This document shows, in pieces, positions 1-8,140 of a stretch of 29,597 nucleotides of DNA. The DNA is taken from the NCBI GenBank assembly GCA_002381645.1, contig DFXE01000002.1:1-29597 (forward strand), in the 5' to 3' direction. Position 1 is the stretch's first letter, and each line of letters starts with the position of its first letter. The notes under the pieces are model-generated. The model worked only from the letters and a program-made list of their open reading frames with translations, was not told the DNA's origin and did no database searches. A program made the position numbers and the translations under genes. Origin of the DNA: Bacteroidales bacterium UBA4116 (GTDB lineage Bacteria > Bacteroidota > Bacteroidia > Bacteroidales > Tannerellaceae).

Positions 1-1
1 A

Positions 2-850
2 TCAGTGGATACATTTGTAATTACCCAGGTAACCCACGAGATCGACCAGAAAGGGCATTACAGTAATTCTTTTTCAGGGGTGATGTCGGGCCTGGAGGTT
101 ATCCCGATGGCCCAGCCTCCATTACCCTTGGCCCAACCGCAGATCGCCAGTGTAAAGACCAATGACGACGAAAAGAAACTGGGGCGTGTAAAAGTAGAGT
201 TCCAATGGCAGAAGAAAGCCGGAAAGACCACCAACTGGATCAGGGTACAAACGCCTGATGCCGGGAAAAGTGGCGAGGTGCCTAAGAACAGAGGATTGGT
301 ATTTATACCTGAGGCGGACGACATCGTAATGGTAGGTTTCGAATATGGTGATCCGAACCGTCCCTTTGTAATGGGAAGCATCTTCTCTGAAAAAGTAAGT
401 ACAGGTGGCGACGATACCAATAAGATAAAAAGTATCACTACTCGTATGGGAAGTACCATAAAGTATGATGAAGAAAAAGGAAGCATAACAATTAAAGATA
501 AAAACAGCTCCGATAGTACCATCGTTTTAGACGGAGAAAAGAATATATCCGTTACGGCAGCCACTTCTATTACACTTACCAGCGGCAAGGCAAGCATAAA
601 ACTTGAGTCGGCAAATGATGGTACCATCACGATTAATGCTAAAACCATCAATGTGAATGCGGGTGAAACGTATCAGTTAAATTCAGGAGATTTGATTAGT
701 CTGAGTTCGGCCAATACGCTTACTGCTGATTCCGCATCTAGTTCAACCCTGAGTTCTTCCGGTGAAACCACTGTTTCCAGTACGGCAAAAACGATTGTAA
801 CTTCGATGGGTGAAGTGGTTGTGGATGGTGCTATTATCAAATTAAACTAA
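2..850 (+). CDS. vgrG: VgrG (TssI) spike protein, 3' part only (5' end outside window)
   Basis: This is the C-terminal part of the trimeric spike that caps the Hcp tube and carries effectors. The frame is open to the left edge, so the gene starts outside the window; the GTG at 5 is probably not its start. The first ~130 residues look like the gp5-type OB-fold: they contain LGRVKVEFQW, a WIRVQTP-like strand and GFEYGDPNRPFVMGSIF, all typical of VgrG. After that comes a region rich in Ser, Thr and Lys with short alternating strands (SITIKDKNSSDSTIVLDG, then many T/S-x-hydrophobic repeats), as expected for the gp5 beta-helix needle. The protein ends in VVVDGAIIKLN, with no added C-terminal toxin. 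The next gene starts 4 bp after the stop codon, so vgrG probably heads an operon with the TPR-like gene, the small membrane protein and the Rhs effector. Family assignment is secure; the missing N-terminal part cannot be judged. Confidence 0.95.
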   Translation, partial: SVDTFVITQVTHEIDQKGHYSNSFSGVMSGLEVIPMAQPPLPLAQPQIASVKTNDDEKKLGRVKVEFQWQKKAGKTTNWIRVQTPDAGKSGEVPKNRGLVFIPEADDIVMVGFEYGDPNRPFVMGSIFSEKVSTGGDDTNKIKSITTRMGSTIKYDEEKGSITIKDKNSSDSTIVLDGEKNISVTAATSITLTSGKASIKLESANDGTITINAKTINVNAGETYQLNSGDLISLSSANTLTADSASSSTLSSSGETTVSSTAKTIVTSMGEVVVDGAIIKLN

Positions 851-854
851 AGAT

Positions 855-2237
855 ATGGCTATTCAGACAAATCCTGTCCAGCAACGCATGGAGTATCTGG
901 CAGATCAATGGAATGATTTGCCGAAGTTCAAACATAAGATAATCCGTACACTGATTGAGCGTGAAGATTATGATATGTTGGACGCTTTTTACTGGTATAT
1001 GTTGGGGATTGATAGCCCGATAAATGATATTGCAATCATTTTTGAAACCGAATTTATAGAATATGATATTTTCGGAACAAATTTGGTCAGAGAATTGGAA
1101 GGTACGGTAAGTTTATGGAATCAAACTGAATTTTCCGATGGTGTAAACAAAGTATCCATTGACTGGCAACCGGATTATAGTTTGTCGGAAAAAGATGAGG
1201 TTGCTCTATTCGTCCATAATATAAATGCTTTGGCCGATTCTCTTCATTTGCCCAAAGCCCGCTTGTTGGTGGCCAATTTATTGATACCTCATAACAACCG
1301 GGGCAAACAGGTTAAAAAGTGGATATCTGCTCTGGCAGGACAAAAACTTTCGTCTCAGGTTAAAATACTGATAACCGATTATACCGATAATCCGGTCTTC
1401 GAAGAACCTGCATATAATTATCGTGACCATATTTATACGTGGGAACCCCGTATTGATTCAGCAAATGTAATGTCGCAGGTAGCTTCAATGGGCGATCCGC
1501 TCGCTCCGGATACGGAATACCGGTTCCGGTTAATTAATATGATGAACGCTATCGGCAAAAACGAACATAAAAAAGCGATCCGTGAAGGAGAGAAATGCCT
1601 TACAATTGCAAATGAGAACGCAGATAAAGACCCTTACTGGATGTCGCAGGTTGTTGTCGTTCATATTGCGTTGAGCAACGAAGAATATAAAAATAAAAAT
1701 GAAGACAAAGCTTTTGAGCGGGCAGACAAAGCTATTCATATGGGAAGTCTGGCTCCGGAAGCCATGAGCAAACAGATCGGGTGTTCTGTATTCGCACAAG
1801 CATTGATCAATAAAGGTTCGTTGTATTGTTATAAAAAGAAATGGAAAGAAGCTGCTCCGCTTTTTGAGTTGGCGGCAGCTAATTATGATCAGGCGTATCT
1901 GAATGTGACAGCTATGGAGAGTTACCGGATGGCCGGATACTGTGCTGCTAAGAATGGCAATTCAGAAATGGCATTAAATAATCTGGTGAAAGGATTCCAG
2001 GTAAGCACTAAGATGGAAGATAAAGAGTTGAAGTCGGGGACTTTCTCTTTATTAATCATACAATTATTGAAAGAAAACTATGAAAAATATATTTCGGAAG
2101 AAGAATTGGCAGCAAAGGCAAAAGCTGTTTTTGGTGACAATTGGCGGGAAGAAATAAAAAAAACATGGAAAGATACGGATCCGGCTCAACTTTATGAAGA
2201 CAATCCGTACCTTATGGAACAACAAAAGCAACGTTAA
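855..2237 (+). CDS. TPR-like T6SS-associated protein, possible Rhs/VgrG adaptor
   Basis: A 460-aa soluble protein with no signal peptide or membrane segment. I do not recognise a named family. Residues ~1-170 are mixed alpha/beta. Residues ~225-410 consist of paired amphipathic helices in the style of tetratricopeptide repeats: HKKAIREGEKCL, NEDKAFERADKAI, GSLYCYKKKWKEAAPLFELA and AESYRMAGYC/MALNNLVKGF-like helices with small residues at the packing positions. The gene sits 4 bp after vgrG and 1 bp before the small membrane protein that precedes rhs. This is the position where other T6SSs encode dedicated adaptors that load a PAAR/Rhs effector onto VgrG (Tap/DUF4123 or Eag proteins). No such adaptor gene is visible here, so this protein may do the same job. 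That role is inferred from position and fold only. Confidence 0.8.
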   Translation: MAIQTNPVQQRMEYLADQWNDLPKFKHKIIRTLIEREDYDMLDAFYWYMLGIDSPINDIAIIFETEFIEYDIFGTNLVRELEGTVSLWNQTEFSDGVNKVSIDWQPDYSLSEKDEVALFVHNINALADSLHLPKARLLVANLLIPHNNRGKQVKKWISALAGQKLSSQVKILITDYTDNPVFEEPAYNYRDHIYTWEPRIDSANVMSQVASMGDPLAPDTEYRFRLINMMNAIGKNEHKKAIREGEKCLTIANENADKDPYWMSQVVVVHIALSNEEYKNKNEDKAFERADKAIHMGSLAPEAMSKQIGCSVFAQALINKGSLYCYKKKWKEAAPLFELAAANYDQAYLNVTAMESYRMAGYCAAKNGNSEMALNNLVKGFQVSTKMEDKELKSGTFSLLIIQLLKENYEKYISEEELAAKAKAVFGDNWREEIKKTWKDTDPAQLYEDNPYLMEQQKQR

Positions 2238-2238
2238 T

Positions 2239-2508
2239 ATGGAAGACAAGTTAAAACCCTTTCTGACGGAGAACCCACACTACCTCGGGCTTTTTTTCGC
2301 ACTTCTTGGTATTATTGGTTTGGTATGTGCGATAATGGATGTCAACTGGCTGTTCGGCGATGTGAATACGGTGACCTATAACCTGAAAAAAATAGACGGA
2401 TGGGTCAATTTCTTCGGCCGTAAACCCGCGCGAATTATTGCGGGCGCTTTTTCATGTGTAATCATCCTGGCCGGACTTTTCTGGTTTTTTGCGGCCAGTA
2501 AGAAATAA
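2239..2508 (+). CDS. Small two-TM membrane protein, Imm17-like
   Basis: An 89-aa inner-membrane protein. I take ATG at 2239, one base after the stop of the TPR gene; an upstream in-frame ATG at 2194 would overlap that gene by 44 bp. It has two hydrophobic helices, residues ~16-34 (LGLFFALLGIIGLVCAIMD) and ~66-85 (IIAGAFSCVIILAGLFWFFA). The connecting loop has the pattern DGWVNFFGRKPARI. The size, two helices and the FFGRKxARI-type sequence before helix 2 resemble the Imm17 family of predicted polymorphic-toxin immunity proteins. It lies upstream of the rhs gene, whereas toxin-specific immunity genes normally lie downstream, so it may serve the constant part of the Rhs protein instead. Confident as a gene and membrane protein; moderate for the Imm17 label. 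Confidence 0.8.
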   Translation: MEDKLKPFLTENPHYLGLFFALLGIIGLVCAIMDVNWLFGDVNTVTYNLKKIDGWVNFFGRKPARIIAGAFSCVIILAGLFWFFAASKK

Positions 2509-2564
2509 TCCACTTGTACAGAAGTAGATTAAATATAAAACGGATTAACTAAAAATAGTAATCA

Positions 2565-5500
2565 ATGCAGGACAAAAACAATATACCGGGACAAAAAGAG
2601 AATAGTACACCGAGCGCACCAGAATCAAATAGTGCCACTATATCGGGTGAAGGGGCAACTACAACGTCAGAAAATCCGGGCGTAGTCGGCCAGATTAGTA
2701 ATGATATGAGTTTTGCAGGCGATTCATTGAGTAACCTTCAACAACAGACAGATGGAATAGTAGCCAATCCGGATCTTTCGGCAGGTGATAAAGCCTTAGC
2801 TATAGGTGTGGTAGCCGCTCAAACATTTCAGGATGTAAAAGGGGCTGTTGATAGCATAAAGTCTACGCTGGATGTAGTCGGAAACATAACGGCAAAAGTA
2901 GACGGTGCCGTAACGGCCGTTCTTGCCAAGCTATCTTTCCTGCGTGGCATCGCCTGCCTTCCGATAGTTAAGCAGATGGATCCGGTTTTGGGTTTGGATG
3001 TTCATTTTGTTATTATTCCTCCCGCACCGGCTGTACCGATGCCACACCCTTATATTGGAATCATGTTCCGGACGAAAGATTTTGTTGCCTGCGCATTAGC
3101 TACCGCTACAGCTTATGCTGCGCAGTTCATACCGCCTCCGGCACCTCCGGTAACGGCTTCTTCTTCACCGGATGCCATAAAAGAAGCTGCTATTTCGATG
3201 GCAGCCAATATAGCTTTTCAAGCCATAAAAGGCAAAGTGCGCAGTATGGGTGCGTCTGTCAAAATCGGTCCTGTTATTCCACGCGTAGTGGTGGGCACTC
3301 CAAGTAAGCCTATCCCGCATATTCCTATGGGTACGGGGTTCAGTCCTGCATTTATAATGGTAGATAAAACGTGTGGCTATTCTTTTTTGGGTAGTTTATT
3401 TGTCAATGCCGATGGCGACCCGCTGACCGGTGGTTTTGCCCATTTACATAATGATTGCTGGGATTTAGGGAAGCCTCCTGTAGAAATTATGCTGGCCAAT
3501 GCCGCAAAAAAGTTATTTAAACATAAACCACCTAAGAATTCGGATGCAGGCGCTTCGGCAAAAGTTCAGTTATTTTTGCCTACCGGCGTGATGATGCCAA
3601 TTCCCTGGAACAAACCTATTCTGGTTAATCCTGTACCTACTCCTATTAATCCTACAGCCGCCCTCAGTATCTTTATAAAAGCCGGTTTTGCCAAACTAGG
3701 GGAAATGCTGATCGACGCGACTAAACAATTTCTGATAGATACAGGTCTGGGTGAAATGTTGGGTATACCCAATGACAAAAATAAATCCTGTGCTTTTTGG
3801 GAACAGGTATCCGCCAAAATCGGTACAGGCTCTTCACATCCAGCCGATGTATCTAGAGGATATTTTTATACACAGACGACCGACTTCTCTATAAAAGGCG
3901 TTATTCCGTTACAATTTAAACGCATCTACTATTCTAACAGCGGATATCAGGGAGCATTAGGCACCGGCTGGCACCATAGCTACGATATGGCATTAGCCTT
4001 CGAAGAAAAAAGCGGTCTTGCGGGTCTGCGCCTTGCCGACGGCCGCCTGACAAGCTTTGAAATCCCCGAAAAGGGTACGAGCAGCTTTGATCGAAATGAA
4101 AAACTGTGGCTTCATCATCATAAAGAAGGGCATTTCACAGTAAGTGATAAAAAAGGACATGTTTACCGTTTCACGGATAAGGAATATAAAGGTACGCTCA
4201 ACAAATCGCGTTCGCACCTGCTCCAAAGTATCAGCAACCGCAATGGGTATAGTATACGGTTTTCGTATGATACGGATGGTGTGTTAAAAGAGATAGTCGA
4301 TACGGCCGGCCGCATCTATCAGGTTAGTAACGACGGACTGGGGCACATTACCCAAATCGTGGCCCCTTCCCCTAATCGTAAAGGTGAACCTTTTGTGATT
4401 GCCGCTTACGAATATGACCGTGAAGGCCGTATGATAAAACAAACCAATGCCGAAGGACACAGCATGCACTTCGAATACGACGGCAATATGCTGGTGAAAG
4501 AAACCTGGCGCAACGGTCTGAGGTGGTATATCACCTACGACAAACCATACGCGGACGCAAAAGTATTGGAAATAAAAGGCGACGGGGGCATTTATCATCA
4601 CCGGTTTAATTATGTGGCTTCGGACTGTACAATCGTTACCAACAGCCTGGGCGAAAAGACAACCTATTTTCATCGCAAGGGCGTAGTAACCAAACGTGTT
4701 GATCCGAACGGCGCTGAAAACATCTTCCGCTACAATGCGGCCAACGAACTGGAATGGACACAGGATGCCTTGGGTAACACCTCTACCGCTATCTATGACG
4801 AATGGGGAAACCTCGTTAGCAAGACTTCTCCCGACGGCGGCTTTGTACAGATACAGTATGAAAACAAGCAATATCCATACCTACCTACTTCGGCTACCGA
4901 TAAAGCAGGAGGTAAATGGGAATGGTTATATGATGAACAAGGTAACCTGGTAAAACGCATCAACCCATTGAATGCGGAAACAGGTTTTGAATATACCGAC
5001 GGTCTTCTGACTACACTGACCGGTCCTTTAGGACAGCAGACGCATTTGAAATACGATAATTATAACAACCTAATAGAAACGTTATCTCCCGATAAGGGTG
5101 AGAATGTTTGGCATTATGATTCACTAGGGCGCTGTACTTATTATAAAAATGCACGTGGCGGAGTAAACGAATATACATACGATTTGCTGGGTAATACAAC
5201 AAAAGCCAAACTACCGGACGGGAATATCCGCCATCTTACATACGATACACAAGGCAATATAATTGTGGCTAAAGACAACGACCGTTTGGTTACGTTTACC
5301 TACCGTGGGGTAAATAAACTGGCTTCCCGTACCGAGCATGGAGCAACCTTGCGTTTTTTTTATGACACAGAAGACCAACTTCGGATAGTAGAAAACGAGG
5401 AACACGAGCAATATGAGTTTATTCTTGACAGTCAAGGTCGTGTAACAGAAGAAATAGGTTTCGATGGCTTGACCCGTAAATACTATCGCGACCAGGCAGG

Positions 5501-7256
5501 AAGGGTACATACGGTCAAACGTTCTTCCGGAACGGAAATAAAGTATGATTATGATGAAGTGGGACGCGTAACGAAAGTCATTTATGAAGACGGCACGGAA
5601 GAAAGCTATGCATACCGTAAAGACGGTTTGCTGACAAGTGCCATTAATGTGGATGCAGAAGTAACATTGGAACGTGATATCCTTGGTCGTGTGATCAAAG
5701 AGTCTTGTAACGGCGAAACGGTAGAAAGTAAATATGATATTGCTAATAACCGTACAAACATAACCTCTTCGTTAGGAGCAGATATTGAAGCAGAGTATAA
5801 TCTGATGGGTGATTTGCTTTCCTTAGGGAGCGACGGTTGGAGTACCGGCTATCAACGGGATGTATTTGGCCTCGAAATGGCTAGAAGCTTGGAAGGAGGC
5901 ATCCAAACTCGTACTGAACGCGATACCCGCGGAAGGGTCACTTCACACAATCTTGTACGGAATAAAGAGATATTATCCGAGAAATCTTATCTTTGGGGAA
6001 CAAATGATAAATTACTTTCCATCATATCTAACGGAGAAGAGACAAAGTTTGAATATGACGGTTGGGGTAATTTATCTAAGACGCTCTTTGAAGATGGAAA
6101 GGTAGAGTATCGTAACCCGGATAAATCAGGTAACTTGTTTGAAAGTCTAGACCGGATGGATAGAAAGTATACCAAAGGCGGTCAGCTTATCAAAACCCTG
6201 GATTGGGAATATAAGTATGATAAAGAAGGGAATTTAATCCGTAAAAAGGACAAGCACGGAGCTACATGGCGCTATGAATGGAATGCTGCGGGTATGCTCT
6301 CCAAAGTAAAACGTCCTGATGGTAAAGAAGTCACCTTTAAATATGATGCATTAGGACGGAGAATAGAGAAACGTTTCATTCGAATAGTCACCCGTTGGGT
6401 ATGGGATGGAAATACTCCGCTTCATGAATGGAAGGAAAAGCATATCCGCGATTATCATGCGGATAAGGGGTACTTTACTGATATAGAAAAGCAACCTGTT
6501 ACGACCTGGTTGTTTGAGGAGGGGACATTTGTTCCTGTCGCTAAGATCCAGGAAGGTACAAAATTCTCGATTCTAACGAACTATATGGGTACTCCTGAAG
6601 CGATGTATAATGAAAAGGGCCAGAAGTCATGGAGTTGTGAGTTGAACAGTTATGGAAAAGTCCGAAACTATGAAGGTCAGTATAAAACCGATTGTCCATT
6701 CCGTTATCAGGGACAATATGAGGATTCTGAAACAGGTCTTTACTATAACCGTTTTAGATATTACTCTCCCGAGGAAGGGATGTATATTTCGCAGGATCCT
6801 ATTAGGCTTTTGGGTGGTGATAATCTTTATGGATATGTACATAATCCGAATCTATATGTTGATATTTTAGGCTTAGACTATGTTTATCAGATTGTAGACA
6901 AAGATGGCAAAGTTGTATATTATGGAATTACGGAGAGAGATCCTGTAGTTAGAGGAAATGAACATGTAGATAGTGGAAATTTAAAAGATGGGGAAAGAAT
7001 GCAGGTTATTGCTAAAGATGTAAATCACGATCAAGCAAGAACTATTGAAGCAACAAAGATTAGAGAGTCAATAGAAGCGGCAGGTGGTACTGGTTCTGTT
7101 GCAGAACAACTTGCGGCAACTGATTTGAGAAATAAGAATAGAGGTCGCAATATAGAAGATAGACCATTTGATCCAGAAACAATGGGAGGTGAATATGAAT
7201 TATTAGAAGAACCTGAGGATGTTGAAGGATTAAAAAATGCGAAATGTCCAGAATAA
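2565..7256 (+). CDS. rhs: Rhs-family T6SS effector with PAAR-like N-terminus and GIY-YIG nuclease tip
   Basis: A 1563-aa polymorphic toxin. Residues ~1-130 are low-complexity and helical. Residues ~140-420 hold proline-rich PAAR-like segments (PPAPAVPMPHPYIG and PRVVVGTPSKPIPHIPMG) that probably cap VgrG. Residues ~424-500 match the DUF6531 start of the Rhs shell (GTGWHHSYDMAL). Then come many YD repeats (YDxxGNLxxxxxPDG), and the conserved end of the core RYQGQYEDSETGLYYNRFRY, SQDPIRL and VDILGL. The two Asp residues there match the self-cleavage site that releases the tip in other Rhs proteins. The tip, residues 1438-1563, looks like a GIY-YIG endonuclease: VYQI at 1440-1443, VYYGIT from 1451, R1463, H1467 and E1495, so it probably cuts nucleic acid in the target cell. 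Base composition becomes AT-richer at the tip. Two candidate immunity genes follow. The Rhs assignment is certain; the nuclease fold is likely. Confidence 0.95.
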   Translation: MQDKNNIPGQKENSTPSAPESNSATISGEGATTTSENPGVVGQISNDMSFAGDSLSNLQQQTDGIVANPDLSAGDKALAIGVVAAQTFQDVKGAVDSIKSTLDVVGNITAKVDGAVTAVLAKLSFLRGIACLPIVKQMDPVLGLDVHFVIIPPAPAVPMPHPYIGIMFRTKDFVACALATATAYAAQFIPPPAPPVTASSSPDAIKEAAISMAANIAFQAIKGKVRSMGASVKIGPVIPRVVVGTPSKPIPHIPMGTGFSPAFIMVDKTCGYSFLGSLFVNADGDPLTGGFAHLHNDCWDLGKPPVEIMLANAAKKLFKHKPPKNSDAGASAKVQLFLPTGVMMPIPWNKPILVNPVPTPINPTAALSIFIKAGFAKLGEMLIDATKQFLIDTGLGEMLGIPNDKNKSCAFWEQVSAKIGTGSSHPADVSRGYFYTQTTDFSIKGVIPLQFKRIYYSNSGYQGALGTGWHHSYDMALAFEEKSGLAGLRLADGRLTSFEIPEKGTSSFDRNEKLWLHHHKEGHFTVSDKKGHVYRFTDKEYKGTLNKSRSHLLQSISNRNGYSIRFSYDTDGVLKEIVDTAGRIYQVSNDGLGHITQIVAPSPNRKGEPFVIAAYEYDREGRMIKQTNAEGHSMHFEYDGNMLVKETWRNGLRWYITYDKPYADAKVLEIKGDGGIYHHRFNYVASDCTIVTNSLGEKTTYFHRKGVVTKRVDPNGAENIFRYNAANELEWTQDALGNTSTAIYDEWGNLVSKTSPDGGFVQIQYENKQYPYLPTSATDKAGGKWEWLYDEQGNLVKRINPLNAETGFEYTDGLLTTLTGPLGQQTHLKYDNYNNLIETLSPDKGENVWHYDSLGRCTYYKNARGGVNEYTYDLLGNTTKAKLPDGNIRHLTYDTQGNIIVAKDNDRLVTFTYRGVNKLASRTEHGATLRFFYDTEDQLRIVENEEHEQYEFILDSQGRVTEEIGFDGLTRKYYRDQAGRVHTVKRSSGTEIKYDYDEVGRVTKVIYEDGTEESYAYRKDGLLTSAINVDAEVTLERDILGRVIKESCNGETVESKYDIANNRTNITSSLGADIEAEYNLMGDLLSLGSDGWSTGYQRDVFGLEMARSLEGGIQTRTERDTRGRVTSHNLVRNKEILSEKSYLWGTNDKLLSIISNGEETKFEYDGWGNLSKTLFEDGKVEYRNPDKSGNLFESLDRMDRKYTKGGQLIKTLDWEYKYDKEGNLIRKKDKHGATWRYEWNAAGMLSKVKRPDGKEVTFKYDALGRRIEKRFIRIVTRWVWDGNTPLHEWKEKHIRDYHADKGYFTDIEKQPVTTWLFEEGTFVPVAKIQEGTKFSILTNYMGTPEAMYNEKGQKSWSCELNSYGKVRNYEGQYKTDCPFRYQGQYEDSETGLYYNRFRYYSPEEGMYISQDPIRLLGGDNLYGYVHNPNLYVDILGLDYVYQIVDKDGKVVYYGITERDPVVRGNEHVDSGNLKDGERMQVIAKDVNHDQARTIEATKIRESIEAAGGTGSVAEQLAATDLRNKNRGRNIEDRPFDPETMGGEYELLEEPEDVEGLKNAKCPE

Positions 7257-7283
7257 AATTACAAATATAAGAATTAACAAAAA

Positions 7284-7664
7284 ATGGGAACAGCTAATAA
7301 AATTTATGGGATATTACCCGAAGAAAACACCTCGGCAGATATTATACCGGGACGTTATTTTAATTTTGTATTTGAAAATATTCAAAAAGCAGTTGAAAGT
7401 TTGAATAAACCAGATTCTGATAATGGATGTCAATTTCTGTTGATAAATATAGATATTCTATTGATGTTAAGTAGAAGATTTCCTAATGTTGCCTCAAGAA
7501 AGATCTATATTTTAAAACGTAAACAGTTGAAAGAAAACTTTTATGCATGGTATGAACGAAATGAAAAAAAAATACCTGCAAAATATAGAGAAGGAATAAA
7601 AGAATCTGCCGAAAATCTTTTTCGTGAATTACTTGAAATAAAAAGTTGGGTAAAATCAGAATAA
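7284..7664 (+). CDS. Candidate immunity protein for the GIY-YIG Rhs tip
   Basis: A 126-aa, mainly helical, charged, cytoplasmic protein with no signal peptide. It starts 27 bp after the rhs stop, exactly where the cognate immunity gene of an Rhs toxin lies. I do not recognise a family. The N-terminal ~40 residues (ILPEENTSADIIPGRYFNFVFENIQ) are followed by three or four amphipathic helices, with Lys/Arg/Glu-rich stretches in the C-terminal half. A cytoplasmic location suits protection against a nuclease. It is AT-rich like the toxin tip, supporting joint transfer of tip and immunity gene. Immunity function is inferred from position only. Confidence 0.75.
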   Translation: MGTANKIYGILPEENTSADIIPGRYFNFVFENIQKAVESLNKPDSDNGCQFLLINIDILLMLSRRFPNVASRKIYILKRKQLKENFYAWYERNEKKIPAKYREGIKESAENLFRELLEIKSWVKSE

Positions 7665-7671
7665 TCAAATA

Positions 7672-8013
7672 ATGAATTTTGAAGAAAAAATAAAGCCATT
7701 CCGTTGGACACAACATGATGAGTCAGTGTCTGTCTGTTTGAATGTAGGGGATTATAAAAATGAAATATTTCAGACAAGAGAAGATGAAGGATTTGAAGGG
7801 AATGGATATGATTGGGCATCTTTAGCTAAAGTTTTTTTACGGGAACAAATGTCTGAATTAAAGGGGGTTATTAGGTTTGACCCCGAAGCTGGTATGTTTT
7901 GCGCTTATTCTTCAAATGTAGAAGCATTAAAAATATTCGTGATTTCTTTTAAAGAAGCTTGTGAAAATGACGTTCTTATTCAAGATTTATTTTCAAGAGC
8001 AGAATTAGACTGA
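7672..8013 (+). CDS. Imm51-like immunity protein
   Basis: A 113-aa acidic cytoplasmic protein. The centre and end match my recollection of the Imm51 family: GNGYDWASLAKVFL, then IRFDPEAGMFCAYSSN, then a C-terminal helix ending in LFSRAELD. Imm51 proteins are found downstream of several unrelated Rhs/WapA-type toxins, so it cannot be tied to one nuclease by family alone. It starts 7 bp after the 126-aa gene and is followed by a strong hairpin at 8083-8112, so the rhs operon probably ends here. It may be a second immunity factor for the GIY-YIG tip or be left over from a displaced tip. Confidence 0.8.
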   Translation: MNFEEKIKPFRWTQHDESVSVCLNVGDYKNEIFQTREDEGFEGNGYDWASLAKVFLREQMSELKGVIRFDPEAGMFCAYSSNVEALKIFVISFKEACENDVLIQDLFSRAELD

Positions 8014-8082
8014 TGGGAATATGTCCGATTAAAGGATGATTTTTTAATTATTAGATTAAGGTCTATTTTGATTCAGTCTATA

Positions 8083-8112
8083 AATAAAAGCGACTTAGAA
8101 GTCGCTTTTATT
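8083..8112 (+). terminator. Perfect 14-bp hairpin, probable rho-independent terminator
   Basis: The arm AATAAAAGCGACTT and its exact reverse complement are separated by only AG. The A/T outer part gives a U-rich run on either strand, so it could stop transcription in both directions. It lies 70 bp after the Imm51-like gene and ~30 bp before the first orphan rhs cassette. It would therefore insulate the silent cassette from the active rhs operon. Confidence 0.75.
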
Positions 8113-8140
8113 GTTTTGATTCACCTAATAACAGATTTAA

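Noticed and set aside
58..651. 197-aa open frame on the minus strand across vgrG
   Set aside because: The forward frame is clear VgrG; the reverse frame is a by-product of its composition.
4284..4871. 195-aa open frame on the minus strand inside rhs
   Set aside because: Antisense to a certain, conserved rhs coding region; the translation is rich in Phe/Val/Ile typical of shadow frames and has no family likeness.
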